NCBI RefSeq assembly: GCF_023887685.1
Contig: NZ_JAMWMR010000009.1
Span: forward strand, 150,371 to 214,370
Reading direction: 5' to 3'
Length of the DNA: 64,000 nucleotides
Origin: Streptomyces macrolidinus
GTDB taxonomy: Bacteria > Actinomycetota > Actinomycetes > Streptomycetales > Streptomycetaceae
The notes beneath the pieces were generated by a model. That model saw only the letters and a list, made by a program, of their open reading frames with translations. It did no database searches and was not told where the DNA came from. How positions within the stretch are numbered: position 1 is the stretch's first letter; each line of letters begins with the position of its first letter. A program made the position numbers and the translations under genes. Shown piece after piece: positions 19,857 through 28,645 of the stretch.

Positions 19857-20777
19857 ATGACGAAGGCCATCACCGTCTCCGGACTGCACAAGGCATTCGG
19901 GACGACTCACGCGCTGGACGGGCTCGATCTGACCGTCGAGACGGGCGAAGTGCACGGCTTCCTCGGCCCGAACGGCGCCGGGAAGTCCACCACCATCCGG
20001 GTCCTGCTGGGCCTGCTGCGCGCCGACTCCGGCGCGACCCAAGTGCTCGGCAAGGACCCGTGGAAGGACGCCGTGGACCTCCACCGCCGGGTCGCGTACG
20101 TCCCCGGCGACGTCACCCTGTGGCGCAACCTCTCGGGCGGAGAGGTCATCGACCTGTTCGGCCGGCTGCGCGGAGGACTCGACCAGCGGCGCCGGGCGGA
20201 GCTGATCGAGCGGTTCGAACTGGACCCGACGAAGAAGGGGCGGACGTACTCCAAGGGCAACCGCCAGAAGGTCGCCCTCGTCGCGGCCTTCGCCTCGGAC
20301 GTCGATCTGCTGATCCTGGACGAGCCGACGTCGGGCCTCGACCCGCTGATGGAAGAGGTCTTCCAGCGCTGCGTGGAAGAGGAGCGCGACCGCGGCCGGA
20401 CGGTCCTGCTGTCGAGCCACATCCTGAGCGAGGTCGAGGAACTCTGCGACCGGGTGAGCATCATCCGCAAGGGCCGGACGGTCGAGAGCGGATCGCTCGC
20501 CGATCTGCGCCATCTGACCCGTACGAGCGTCACCGCCGAACTCGCCGGACCGCCGAACGGACTCGCGCAGCTACCCGGCGTCCATGACCTCGACATCCAG
20601 GGGCTCCGCATCCGGCTCCAGGTCGACACGGACAAGCTGGACGCGGTCCTGCGGTCACTGAGCGAGTCGGGCGTACGGTCGCTGACCTCGACGCCGCCCA
20701 CGCTGGAGGAGCTGTTCCTGCGCCACTACCAGGAGGACCTCCAGGAGAACGTCCGGGCAGCGGCGGTGCGGTCATGA
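19857..20777 (+). CDS. ABC transporter ATP-binding protein
   Basis: 306 residues with Walker [10 protein letters not shown] from 37, a Q-loop region, the variant signature [11 protein letters not shown] in place of LSGGQ, Walker [13 protein letters not shown] and the switch His in [15 protein letters not shown]. The C-terminal 80 residues form the extra domain common to drug- or antibiotic-exporting ABC2 ATPases. It is coupled by ATGA to the permease and controlled from a promoter shared with the divergent GbsR-type regulator. Confidence 0.94.
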   Translation: MTKAITVSGLHKAFGTTHALDGLDLTVETGEVHGFLGPNGAGKSTTIRVLLGLLRADSGATQVLGKDPWKDAVDLHRRVAYVPGDVTLWRNLSGGEVIDLFGRLRGGLDQRRRAELIERFELDPTKKGRTYSKGNRQKVALVAAFASDVDLLILDEPTSGLDPLMEEVFQRCVEEERDRGRTVLLSSHILSEVEELCDRVSIIRKGRTVESGSLADLRHLTRTSVTAELAGPPNGLAQLPGVHDLDIQGLRIRLQVDTDKLDAVLRSLSESGVRSLTSTPPTLEELFLRHYQEDLQENVRAAAVRS

Positions 20778-22384
20778 GCGTCGCAGCACCGGCGGTCGCG
20801 GCACGCGCCGCACACTCCGGTCAACTGACCGGCACCCGCACGCTGTTGAGGTTCGCGTTGCGCCGGGACCGGGTGCTGATCCCGGTCTGGGTCGCGGTGA
20901 ACACGCTGATGGTCCTGTCGATGCCGGGCACCCTCAAGGGCCTGTACGACACCCCGGCCGCACGCGCCGACCTGGTCGGCCAGTTGGCCACCAACCCGTC
21001 GCTGCGCGCCATGGTCGGACCGCTCTTCGGCGACTCGATCGGCGCGCTCACCGCCTGGCGCGCCGGTGTCTACGCCGGGCTGCTCGCCGCGGTGACGAGC
21101 CTGCTCGTCGTCGTACGGCACACCCGGGACGAGGAGGAGAGCGGACGGCAGGAGCTGATCTCGTCGGCGCGGGTGGGACGACGCGCCCCGCTGACGGCGG
21201 CGCTGCTGGCCGCGGCGGTCGCGAACGGCGTACTCGCGCTGCTGATCGCCGGGGGCCTCGCGGGCCAGGGCGGCGCCGGGGCGCTGGCGACGGGGCTGGG
21301 GATCGCCGGGGTGGGCATGGTGTTCGCCACGATGACGGCGATCGTCGTCCAACTGACCGAGAGCGCACGGCTGGCACGCGGGCTGACGAGCGCGGTGCTC
21401 GGCGCGGCCTTCGTCCTGCGCGCGGCGGGCGACGCGTCGACCGACGACGGCTCGTCCGCGCTGACCTGGCTCTCGCCACTCGGCTGGCTGGAGAACGTAC
21501 GGCCGTACGCGGACGAACGCTGGTGGGTGCTGCTGCTGTTCGTGGCGGCGACGGCGGCCCAGGGCGCGGTGGCCTACGTCCTGGCGGGCCGCCGTGACGT
21601 CGGCATGAGCTTCCTGCCCACGCGGCCGGGCCCCGCCGCCGGACGCCTGGGCTCGACGGGCGCGCTCGCCTGGCGGTTGCAGCGCGGGAGCGTACTGGGC
21701 TGGAGCATCGGCTTCTTCGTCGCGGGCGTCGTCTACGGCGGGCTGGCGGACGGGGCGACCGACCTCGTCGGCGACAACGCCAAGGCGCGCGAGATCTTCC
21801 AGCGCATGGGCGGCCACGCCGCGCTCACGGACGCGTTCCTCGCGGCGATGGTGGGGATGATGGGCCTGGTCGCGGCCCTGTACATCGTGTCGGCCGTCCT
21901 GCGCCTCGCGGGCGAGGAGACCTCGGGACGCGCGGAACCGGTTCTGGCGAACGCGGTGGGCCGACTGCGCTGGGCCGCCGGTCATCTCGTGATCGCGTTC
22001 GGCGGCGCGACCCTGATCATGCTGGTGGCGAGCCTGGGCTTCATGGTGGGCTTCGGCGGGAAGCCCGGCCCGATCCTGGGCGCCTGCCTGGTCCAGCTCC
22101 CCGCGGTATGGGTGATCGGCGGAATCGCGGTCCTGCTCTACGGGGTACTGCCCCGAGGCGCGATGGCGGCCTGGGCGGTGGCCGGGGTGACGCTGCTGAT
22201 CGGCTGGGTGGGCCCCGCGCTGAACGTCCCGCAACTCGTCCTGGACCTGTCACCCTTCGGCCACCTGCCGAAGCTGCCAGGCGGGGAAATGCAGTGGACA
22301 CCGGTGCTCGCGCTGACGGTGCTCGCTGCGGCGCTGGTGGCTGGGGGGCTGGTGGGGGTGCGGAGGCGGGATGTGACGGGCTGA
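20774..22384 (+). CDS. ABC-2-type exporter permease
   Basis: A 536-residue polytopic protein with about 12 hydrophobic segments in two similar halves (first half from [13 protein letters not shown], second from [19 protein letters not shown]). This duplicated arrangement matches Streptomyces tetronasin- or polyketide-type ABC-2 exporter permeases. Its ATG overlaps the ATPase stop as ATGA. Together with the ATPase it should export a hydrophobic compound or lipid; the substrate is unknown. Confidence 0.88.
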   Translation: MSVAAPAVAARAAHSGQLTGTRTLLRFALRRDRVLIPVWVAVNTLMVLSMPGTLKGLYDTPAARADLVGQLATNPSLRAMVGPLFGDSIGALTAWRAGVYAGLLAAVTSLLVVVRHTRDEEESGRQELISSARVGRRAPLTAALLAAAVANGVLALLIAGGLAGQGGAGALATGLGIAGVGMVFATMTAIVVQLTESARLARGLTSAVLGAAFVLRAAGDASTDDGSSALTWLSPLGWLENVRPYADERWWVLLLFVAATAAQGAVAYVLAGRRDVGMSFLPTRPGPAAGRLGSTGALAWRLQRGSVLGWSIGFFVAGVVYGGLADGATDLVGDNAKAREIFQRMGGHAALTDAFLAAMVGMMGLVAALYIVSAVLRLAGEETSGRAEPVLANAVGRLRWAAGHLVIAFGGATLIMLVASLGFMVGFGGKPGPILGACLVQLPAVWVIGGIAVLLYGVLPRGAMAAWAVAGVTLLIGWVGPALNVPQLVLDLSPFGHLPKLPGGEMQWTPVLALTVLAAALVAGGLVGVRRRDVTG

Positions 22385-22389
22385 GACCT

Positions 22390-22986
22390 TCAGTCGACGT
22401 ACTTCCTCAGTTCCTCAGTGTCGAGATCGATGTTGACGGGGGCCGGGAGGCTGACCTTGCTGCCGATCGCCACCGCATGGACATCCCGGTACTTGCCCTC
22501 CGGAACGGGGTCACAGTGCACGACGACCGAGAAGTTGTCCCGGTCGATCAGCAAGTAGACGGGGATGCCCGCCTCGGCATAGGCCTTGGGCTTCTCCACG
22601 CGGTCCCGGCTGTGGGTGTCCGAGTCGTACGAGGTGATCTCGACCGCCATCAGGACACCAGCGGGCTCGGCCCAGTCGCCTTGGCCGCTGAAGTGACCGA
22701 CCGGTGCGAGCAAGGCGTCAGGCCGAACCCGGCCCTTGCGGTAGGCCTCGACCTTCAGCCCTTGAGCCGTCGTGTTGAGAGTGAGCTCAGGCCGTGCTTG
22801 CTTGCATCGGAAGGCCAACCACATCGCGATCTCACCATGGTTGCCGTCCGTCACCTTCTTGACCTCGATCCGTCCGCCGATGAACTCCAGCCTGACGGTC
22901 TCGTCCACCTGGGCGGCGTATTCGGCGATCAGCTCGAACGTGTCCACTGACATCTGAGACGACGCGTGCTCTGCCATAACCGTCAT
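22390..22986 (-). CDS. Uma2-family (DUF820) PD-(D/E)XK nuclease-like protein
   Basis: 198 residues from the ATG at 22984-22986, selected for the GAAGGGAGG site just upstream; an ATG at 22977 is possible. The core RPDALLAP ... VLMAVEITSYDSD ... KPKAYAEAGIPVYLLID is the Uma2 restriction-endonuclease-like fold with its acidic residues in place. These proteins are abundant in Streptomyces and cyanobacteria; their biological role is unsettled. It stands next to a mobile-element scar. Confidence 0.85.
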   Translation of the reverse strand: MTVMAEHASSQMSVDTFELIAEYAAQVDETVRLEFIGGRIEVKKVTDGNHGEIAMWLAFRCKQARPELTLNTTAQGLKVEAYRKGRVRPDALLAPVGHFSGQGDWAEPAGVLMAVEITSYDSDTHSRDRVEKPKAYAEAGIPVYLLIDRDNFSVVVHCDPVPEGKYRDVHAVAIGSKVSLPAPVNIDLDTEELRKYVD

Positions 22987-23073
22987 GGTGCCTCCCTTCG
23001 CAGGCATGCACCAGCATGCCGAACCGCTGACGGCCGACATCCCGGCTCCCAACATGATCATCCGAACGGGTGA

Positions 23074-23424
23074 TCAGCCGATCTCCACGCTCAGCCCCTT
23101 CAGGCCCCTCATCACGAAGTTCGGCCTGCGCTCCGGGGGAGCCGTGAGACGCAGCGTCGGGGCCCTCTTCAGCAACGCCCGCATCGACGCCGCCAGTTCG
23201 ATGCGGGCCAAGGGGGCGCCGATGCAGTAGTGGATGCCCGCGCTGAAGGAGATGTGCGGGTTGTCCTCGCGGGTCAGGTCCAGGCGGTCCGGGGTGTCGA
23301 ACACCGCGGGGTCGTGGTTCGCCGAGCCGAAGAGCATCGCGATCTCCGCGCCGCGTGGGATCACCGTGCCGTCGATCTCGATCTCGTCCAGCACCCAGCG
23401 TTCGAAGAGCTGGAGCGGGGTGTC
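23074..23424 (-). pseudogene. Cytochrome P450, 3' remnant truncated by an IS element
   Basis: About 116 C-terminal residues of a P450. The haem-binding loop FSAGIHYCIGAPLARIE is intact, preceded by DTPLQLFERWVLDEIEIDGTVIP and PRGAEIAMLFGSANHDPAVF. The reading frame enters exactly at the IS right end (23425) and no upstream two-thirds of the gene exists beyond the element, where a response regulator begins. No start or substrate-recognition region remains, so it is not functional. Confidence 0.88.
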
Positions 23425-24692
23425 TTGACGTGCTCCCTGGCCTGAAGTCCAGGGATTCCGGCCTGGGTCGTCTGACCCTTCCGGGGGCTTCCTGCTTCAC
23501 CGCGCTGTGCGGGCACGTGTGCCCGTCTGACCGGCGCTCCACAGGCGTTTGGCGTCTCCGCCCGTCCGGCGGCGACGATGCGGCGTCCTTCGAACAGGAC
23601 GTTGCGTGCTGCGTTGTGGTCGCGGTCGTGCACGGTCCCGCACTCGCCGCACGTCCACGCGCGGACGTGCAGGGGCTTGGGTCCGTCCCGGAAGCCGCAG
23701 GCCGAGCAGACCTGAGAGGACGGGAAGGCGCGGTCGACCTTGGCGAAGGTGCGGCCGTGCAGAGCCGCCTTGTACTCCAGCATGCCGACGAACGCGGACC
23801 ATCCCGCGTCGTGCACCGACTTGGCGAGCCGGGTGCGCCCGAGGCCGGACACCGCGAGGTCTTCCACATACACCGCTTGGTTGTCGCGAATGATCTGTGT
23901 GGAAGTCTTGTGGTGCCAGTCCCTGCGCCTGTCGGCCACCTTGGCGTGCTGACGCGTGACCTTGATGCGGGCCTTGGCCCGGTTCTTTGAACCCTTGACC
24001 TTGCGGGACAACTCCCGCTGAAGACGCTTGAGCTTCTTCTCCGCCCGGCGGAGGAAACGCGGGCTGTCGATCTTCGTCCCGTCGGACAGGACCGCGAACG
24101 CGGACAGGCCGAGGTCGATACCGGCGTCGGTCTCCACCTCCGGGAGGATGTCCGGGTCGGTGTCCACGACGAAGCTGAGGAAGTACCGGCCCGCACTGTC
24201 CTTGGTGACGGTCAGGGACGTCGGGGCCGCCGGAAGGCGGCGGGACCACTTGACCTTGAGGTCGCCGACCTTGGCCACGTACACGGTGCCGTCGTCCTGG
24301 AGAGTGAAGGCGTTGGTGTTGAGGCGGATCGACTGCCGGGTGTCCTTCTTCGACTTGTAGCGAGGCGGCCCGACCCTCCGCCCCTGCCGTTTGCCCTTGA
24401 TCGAGTCGAAGAAACTCTTGTAGGCGGCATCCAGGTCCCGCAGGGACTGTTGCAGGCCGACCGCTGACACGTCGGCGAGCCAGGCGCGTTCTTCGGTGCG
24501 CTTGGCCTGCGTGATGCGAAGCCGGGACAGCTCGGCCGACTTCACGTACGGCAGTCCCGCCGCGTGCGCTTGTTTCCGGTCGCGCAGGCAATCGTTCCAC
24601 ACCACGCGGGCGCACCCGAACGCCTGGGCCAGCGCACGGCGCTGGGTGGCATCCGGGTAGGCCCGGTAGTTGTAGCGGAGCCGCATGACCAA
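23361..24692 (-). CDS. tnpB: TnpB RNA-guided nuclease of the IS605 element
   Basis: 443 residues with all catalytic features of active TnpB: RuvC acids Asp193 (GIDLGLSAFA), Glu277 (YVEDLAVSGL) and Asp358 (DRDHNAARN), and the zinc ribbon Cys329-Cys332/Cys348-Cys351. TnpB nucleases cut DNA guided by an omega RNA copied from the element end. The frame has no stop inside the element. It runs through the right-end hairpin and about 20 residues into the P450 remnant before stopping at 23361, giving a host-derived tail after residue 423. Confidence 0.9.
   Translation of the reverse strand: MVMRLRYNYRAYPDATQRRALAQAFGCARVVWNDCLRDRKQAHAAGLPYVKSAELSRLRITQAKRTEERAWLADVSAVGLQQSLRDLDAAYKSFFDSIKGKRQGRRVGPPRYKSKKDTRQSIRLNTNAFTLQDDGTVYVAKVGDLKVKWSRRLPAAPTSLTVTKDSAGRYFLSFVVDTDPDILPEVETDAGIDLGLSAFAVLSDGTKIDSPRFLRRAEKKLKRLQRELSRKVKGSKNRAKARIKVTRQHAKVADRRRDWHHKTSTQIIRDNQAVYVEDLAVSGLGRTRLAKSVHDAGWSAFVGMLEYKAALHGRTFAKVDRAFPSSQVCSACGFRDGPKPLHVRAWTCGECGTVHDRDHNAARNVLFEGRRIVAAGRAETPNACGAPVRRAHVPAQRGEAGSPRKGQTTQAGIPGLQAREHVKTPRSSSSNAGCWTRSRSTAR
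23435..23454. repeat. IS right-end hairpin (tnpB side)
   Basis: CCCTGG and CCAGGG with an 8-base loop, 10 bases inside the element end. It lies within the TnpB coding frame and probably forms the 3' part of the omega-RNA scaffold. Confidence 0.75.
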
Positions 24693-24718
24693 GACATTAC
24701 GACAATTGGCCTCATGAG

Positions 24719-25176
24719 ATGAGAAGAACGACTACAGGCGGGGACAGGCACGTTGGTTCGGCGATGCATGTGCACATGGTCTTCGTGACGAAGACCGGCG
24801 TGGAGTCTTCAACGACGAGATGCCGACACGCTGCGAAGAGATCATGCGCAAGGTCTGTGACAACTTCCAGGCGGAGTTGAAGGAGTTCAACGGCGAACGC
24901 GATCACGTCCGCCTCCTGGTGCACCACCCGCCCAAGGTCGCCGTCTCGAAGCTGGTCAACAGCCTCAAGGGCGTCTCCGCTCGCCGGATACGGCAGGAGT
25001 TCACCGGGCGGATCAACCACGCCATCCCGCACGGACACCTATGGTCGCCCTCGTACTTCTCCGCATCGTGCGGCGGAGCACCGCCGGCGATCGTCCGCCA
25101 GTACATCGAGCAGCAAAAACGTCCGCTCCAAGGCATACGTCAGAACAGTCTTGAGATGCACCCATCCCCGGCGTGA
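24719..25176 (+). pseudogene. tnpA: TnpA Y1 transposase with a one-base deletion
   Basis: The frame begins at ATG 24719 (RRTTTGGDRHVGSAMHVHMV) and reads to FVTK at 24793. The expected YRRGVFNDEM continues only in the next frame, where CGGCGTGGAGTCTTCAAC follows, so one base appears lost at 24793/24794. The second frame carries the rest: SLKGVSARRIRQEF, HGHLWSPSYF and the catalytic tyrosine in VRQYIEQQ. The HUH metal motif (HVH) is in the first part. Without frameshifting no full transposase is made. The stop TGA sits in the loop of the end hairpin. Confidence 0.85.
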
Positions 25177-25185
25177 ACGCCGGGG
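25166..25185. repeat. IS left-end hairpin (tnpA side)
   Basis: A perfect 8-bp stem, CCCCGGCG/CGCCGGGG, with TGAA loop, immediately past tnpA. The loop supplies the tnpA stop codon. It is the expected recognition hairpin for the Y1 transposase. Confidence 0.8.
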
Positions 25186-25188
25186 CTT

Positions 25189-25875
25189 TCAGCAAGAGTC
25201 CCGGTAACCCGACGGCCGTACCAGCCCCGACTCGTAAGCGAACACCGCGGCCTGGGTACGGTCGCGCAGGCCCGACTTCACCAGGATGCGGCCCACATGC
25301 GTCTTCACCGTCTGCTCGGCCACGACGAGCCGCCCGGCGATCTCCGCGTTCGACAGGCCCTGCGCGATGAGGGCGAGGACCTCCGTCTCCCGCTCGGTGA
25401 GATCTCCGACCCGTGCCTTGAGCGGGGCCCGGGGGGTGCTGTCGAGGCGGGAGAACTCGGCGATCAGACGCCGGGTGATCCCGGGGGCCAGCAGGGCGTC
25501 GCCCGCCGCCACCACCCGTACGGCTTCGGCCAGTTGGTCGGCGGAGGCGTCCTTGAGCAGGAAGCCGGAGGCCCCGGCGCGCAGGGCGTCGTACACGTAC
25601 TCGTCGAGGTCGAAGGTGGTGAGCACCAGGACCTTGGGGTGCGGGGTCTTCCCGGTGATGCGGCGGGTCGCCTCGATGCCGCTGAGTTCGGGCATGCGGA
25701 TGTCCATCAGGACGACGTCCGGGGCGAGTTCGGCGGCCCGCTCGATCGCGTCGCGGCCGTCGACGGCCTGCCCGACGACCTCGATGTCGGGCTGCACGTC
25801 GAGCAGCACCGTGAAGCCCTGCCGGACCATCATCTGGTCGTCGGCTATCAGGACGCGGATGGCGGGGCTCGTCAT
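25189..25875 (-). CDS. NarL/FixJ-type (LuxR-family) response regulator
   Basis: 228 residues: receiver domain with the acidic pocket at 12-13 and phosphoacceptor Asp58 (VVLMDIRMPELSG), then a LuxR-type helix-turn-helix at about 155-215 (LTERETEVLALIAQGLSNAEIAGRLVVAEQTVKTHVGRIL). It is paired with the upstream histidine kinase by an ATGA overlap. The extreme C-terminus (about the last three residues) abuts the IS left end and may have been altered by it. Confidence 0.93.
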   Translation of the reverse strand: MTSPAIRVLIADDQMMVRQGFTVLLDVQPDIEVVGQAVDGRDAIERAAELAPDVVLMDIRMPELSGIEATRRITGKTPHPKVLVLTTFDLDEYVYDALRAGASGFLLKDASADQLAEAVRVVAAGDALLAPGITRRLIAEFSRLDSTPRAPLKARVGDLTERETEVLALIAQGLSNAEIAGRLVVAEQTVKTHVGRILVKSGLRDRTQAAVFAYESGLVRPSGYRDSC

Positions 25876-27359
25876 CGGTTCATCTCTCCTGTCGGGCCGT
25901 CCGGCTCGTAGTTCGGCTCGTAGTCCTGCTCGTCTTCGGGATCGTCACCCGGTGGAGGGCCCGCCGGGCCGGGGAGGAAGCAGTCCACGGCGAATCCGCC
26001 GCTCGCCGTCTCGGACGCGACGAGGGTGCCCCCGAGCATCGCGGCACGCTCCCGCATGCCGAGCAGACCGTGACCCGCGCCCGGGGACGGCGAAGCCGAG
26101 TGCGTGGGGCGGGAGTTGACGACCTGCACCCGCACACCCCGTGGAACGTAGCCGAGTTCGACACGGACGGTGGAACCGGGCGCGTGTCGCAGGGCGTTGC
26201 TGAGGGCTTCCTGGACGATCCGGTAGGCCGAGAGTTCCACGCCGGAGGGCAGCGGGCGCACTTCGCCGGTGGTCTCGGCCTCGACCTCCAGGCCCGCGGC
26301 ACGGGTGTTCTCCACCAGGGCGTCGAGCCGGTCGAGGGTGGGCTGCGGGGAGTCGGGGGCCGTGCCGGTGCCACTGCCGATGCCGTACGGGTCCTCGGGG
26401 TTCTCCGCGCGCAGGACGCCGAGGACGCGGCGCAGTTCGGTCAGGGCCTCCAGTGCGTTCGCGCGGATGCCGTCCAGGTTCTCCCGCAGTTCGTCGGGCG
26501 GGTCCTTCACCAGGTGCGGGGCGACCTGGGCCTGGATGGAAATGACCGACATGTGATGGGCGACGACGTCGTGCAGTTCGCGCGCGATGCGGTTGCGCTC
26601 CTCCAGGAGGGTGCGGCGGGCGCGCTCCTCGGCGGTGACGGTGCTGAGTTCGACGAGTTGCGTGCGGGCCTCGCGTCGGCCGCGCAGCACGCCGCCGACG
26701 AGGACGACGAGGAGGAAGACGACCAGCGCCGCCGGCGCGGTCTGCATGGTTCTCACGGGGGCGGGCACGGAGAGAAGGGTCACCGCGGCGGTCACCGCGA
26801 GGACCTCGGCGCAGACGCGGGTACGGGCCCGCAGAGCGAGCAGGAGCAGGACGACGGCACACGCGAGGACGGACTGCGCCGTCCAGGGCCACGGCGGCAG
26901 GTGCGCGGCGCCGGGGAGCGGACGCGGTACGACGAGCGCGGGCACCGTGGTGGACTCGGGCGGCCGGACGGACGGGGTGGTCAGCCGGGCGAACTGGTTG
27001 GCCACGACCATCGCCGCCAGCGACAGCCACCAGGCGGGCAGCGGACGCCACAGGGCGAACACGACGGCGCCGCCCTGGACGAGCGCGATCGCCGTGGCGA
27101 GTCCGCCGGGCAGGCCGTAGCCGCTGGTCAGTTCCTTCGGCGCGGAGACCGTCAGGAGCAGCGCGATCAGGCCGACCAGGACATGCGGCGCGAGGCCGAG
27201 GCCGCGCGGACGCGACAGCGGCGGCAACGGGGCGGCGGCGAACGTCCCCAGATCGTCCCGCATGACCCGCGCCAGCCTCCGCAGACGGCGCGGCTTCTCG
27301 GACCTGGGCACCTGCTCGGGCCGGGACACCGGTTCTCGCCGCGCCAACGCTTCCCCCAT
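25872..27359 (-). CDS. NarL-system sensor histidine kinase (HisKA_3)
   Basis: 495 residues from ATG 27357-27359. About five to six membrane helices occupy residues 55-225. A dimerisation/phosphoacceptor helix follows with His263 in ELHDVVAHHMSVISIQ, then an HATPase_c domain (SAYRIVQEALSNALRHA ... GAGHGLLGMRERAAMLGG). The acidic, Glu/Tyr-rich tail (DDPEDEQDYEPNYEPD) is low complexity. It overlaps the response regulator by ATGA. No large extracytoplasmic sensor loop is evident, so the signal may be membrane-borne. Confidence 0.92.
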   Translation of the reverse strand: MGEALARREPVSRPEQVPRSEKPRRLRRLARVMRDDLGTFAAAPLPPLSRPRGLGLAPHVLVGLIALLLTVSAPKELTSGYGLPGGLATAIALVQGGAVVFALWRPLPAWWLSLAAMVVANQFARLTTPSVRPPESTTVPALVVPRPLPGAAHLPPWPWTAQSVLACAVVLLLLALRARTRVCAEVLAVTAAVTLLSVPAPVRTMQTAPAALVVFLLVVLVGGVLRGRREARTQLVELSTVTAEERARRTLLEERNRIARELHDVVAHHMSVISIQAQVAPHLVKDPPDELRENLDGIRANALEALTELRRVLGVLRAENPEDPYGIGSGTGTAPDSPQPTLDRLDALVENTRAAGLEVEAETTGEVRPLPSGVELSAYRIVQEALSNALRHAPGSTVRVELGYVPRGVRVQVVNSRPTHSASPSPGAGHGLLGMRERAAMLGGTLVASETASGGFAVDCFLPGPAGPPPGDDPEDEQDYEPNYEPDGPTGEMNR

Positions 27360-27391
27360 CCGAACCACCCTAGCGCTGTCGATCCCCCTGA

Positions 27392-28645
27392 CTACGGCCG
27401 CCCGGCCCGGCGGGCGGCCACCACGCGGGAGCGTCGGGCCCGGCGCGGCCCCTGTTCATGGATGCCGAACGTGTACCAGCACAGGGCGAGGACCAGGGCG
27501 AACACCGGCAGCCAGGCCAGCCGGGCGGCCACCCAGCCCAGACCGTCGGGGGCGGTGTGCAGGCCCGGCAGTCGCCCGACGAGCAGGCCGGTGGCGGTGG
27601 TCGCCATCAGGGCCGTCTGATGCCAGAGGAAGATCGTCATCGCGGAGAGGTTCACCAGCGCCACCGCCGCCCAGGCCAGGGGCCGGCGCATCGCCCGGCG
27701 CAGCGGTTCCCGCAGCAGCAGGGCCAGTCCGCACTGGGCGAGGCCGAAGGTGATCGCGGCCAGGGTCGGCGGGTCGAGGTTCGAGACGGCGTCGCCCGGG
27801 ACGCCGACCATCGACGCCGGGTAACCGGCGAACAGCACCAGCGCCGCGGTGGCCGCCGTGCCGCACGACAGCAGCACCCAGCCCGCGCGGCGGCCGGTCA
27901 GCTCGCCGCGCGTCCAGCTCGCGCCCAGCGTGTACGGCACGAGCCAGCCCGCCGCGAGGTTCGCCCAGCCGAGCCAGGACGGCCCGCCGAGCGCGAAGCG
28001 GATCAGGTCGACGTGGAGGACGACGGCCAGGGGCCACAGCGGGCTCAGCCGGGTCAGCAGCGGTGTCGCGGCCGTCAGCGCGGCGAAGACCAGCAGGAAC
28101 CACAGCGGCGACAGGGCGAGCTTCACCAGGGTGTGGACGGTGTCGCCGTCCGCGCCGGACACCAGCAGACAGACCGTCGCGACCGTCCACAGCGTCAGGA
28201 CCGCGGCGACGGGCCGGAACAGCCGGGCCGTACGGGTGCGCAGCCACGCCCCGTACGAGACGCCGCGCGCGCGTGCCCTCGCGTACCCCTTGGTGGCCAC
28301 CTGGCCGCCCACCAGGAAGAACACGGCGAGCGTCTGGAACACCCAGGAGATCGGGGTGAGCCAGGGCATGAAGTGCAGCGGGCTCGCGGTGTGCAGGGTG
28401 GCGCCGTCGGCGACCAGGGCGGTCACCAGCCAGTGGCCCAGGACGACACCGAGGATCGCGAAGGCCCGCAGGGCGTCGACCGCGCGGTCCCGCTCCACGG
28501 GGGTGGCGGCGTCCACGCGACGGGCCGCGGTACGGAGGATGCTTACGGGGCGCAGCGGCCGGGGAGCCTCAACGGCCAGGGGAGCGCGGTCCGTTGCGAT
28601 CCTCGCGGTGAGGACCGGCCGGTGGTGGTTCGCTCGGTCACGCAT
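27392..28645 (-). CDS. Acyltransferase-3 family membrane protein
   Basis: 417 residues with about ten hydrophobic helices and the family start RDRAVDALRAFAILGVVLGHW, where the His is the probable catalytic residue. Later comes FFLVGGQVATKGY. Such proteins O-acetylate or acylate cell-surface sugars or secondary metabolites. Its first 8 bases overlap the end of the upstream alpha/beta hydrolase gene, so the two are translated together. The acceptor is unknown. Confidence 0.85.
   Translation of the reverse strand: MRDRANHHRPVLTARIATDRAPLAVEAPRPLRPVSILRTAARRVDAATPVERDRAVDALRAFAILGVVLGHWLVTALVADGATLHTASPLHFMPWLTPISWVFQTLAVFFLVGGQVATKGYARARARGVSYGAWLRTRTARLFRPVAAVLTLWTVATVCLLVSGADGDTVHTLVKLALSPLWFLLVFAALTAATPLLTRLSPLWPLAVVLHVDLIRFALGGPSWLGWANLAAGWLVPYTLGASWTRGELTGRRAGWVLLSCGTAATAALVLFAGYPASMVGVPGDAVSNLDPPTLAAITFGLAQCGLALLLREPLRRAMRRPLAWAAVALVNLSAMTIFLWHQTALMATTATGLLVGRLPGLHTAPDGLGWVAARLAWLPVFALVLALCWYTFGIHEQGPRRARRSRVVAARRAGRP

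Larger units (their letters stand above)
23425..25188. mobile_element. IS200/IS605-type element with divergent tnpA and tnpB
   Basis: About 1.76 kb with the IS605 plan: tnpB leftward, tnpA rightward, starts 26 bp apart. Both ends carry subterminal hairpins: CCCTGG/CCAGGG at 23435-23454 and an 8-bp perfect stem with TGAA loop at 25166-25185. On the minus strand the tnpB-side end finishes in TCAA, next to which the P450 frame resumes; a TCAA right-end cleavage site is known for IS608. The tnpA-side boundary is only approximate. There are no inverted terminal repeats or target duplication, as expected. Confidence 0.85.

Noticed and set aside
19749..20513. N-terminal extension of the GbsR-type regulator
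   Set aside because: Antisense to the ABC ATPase gene; the shorter form gives the normal family length.
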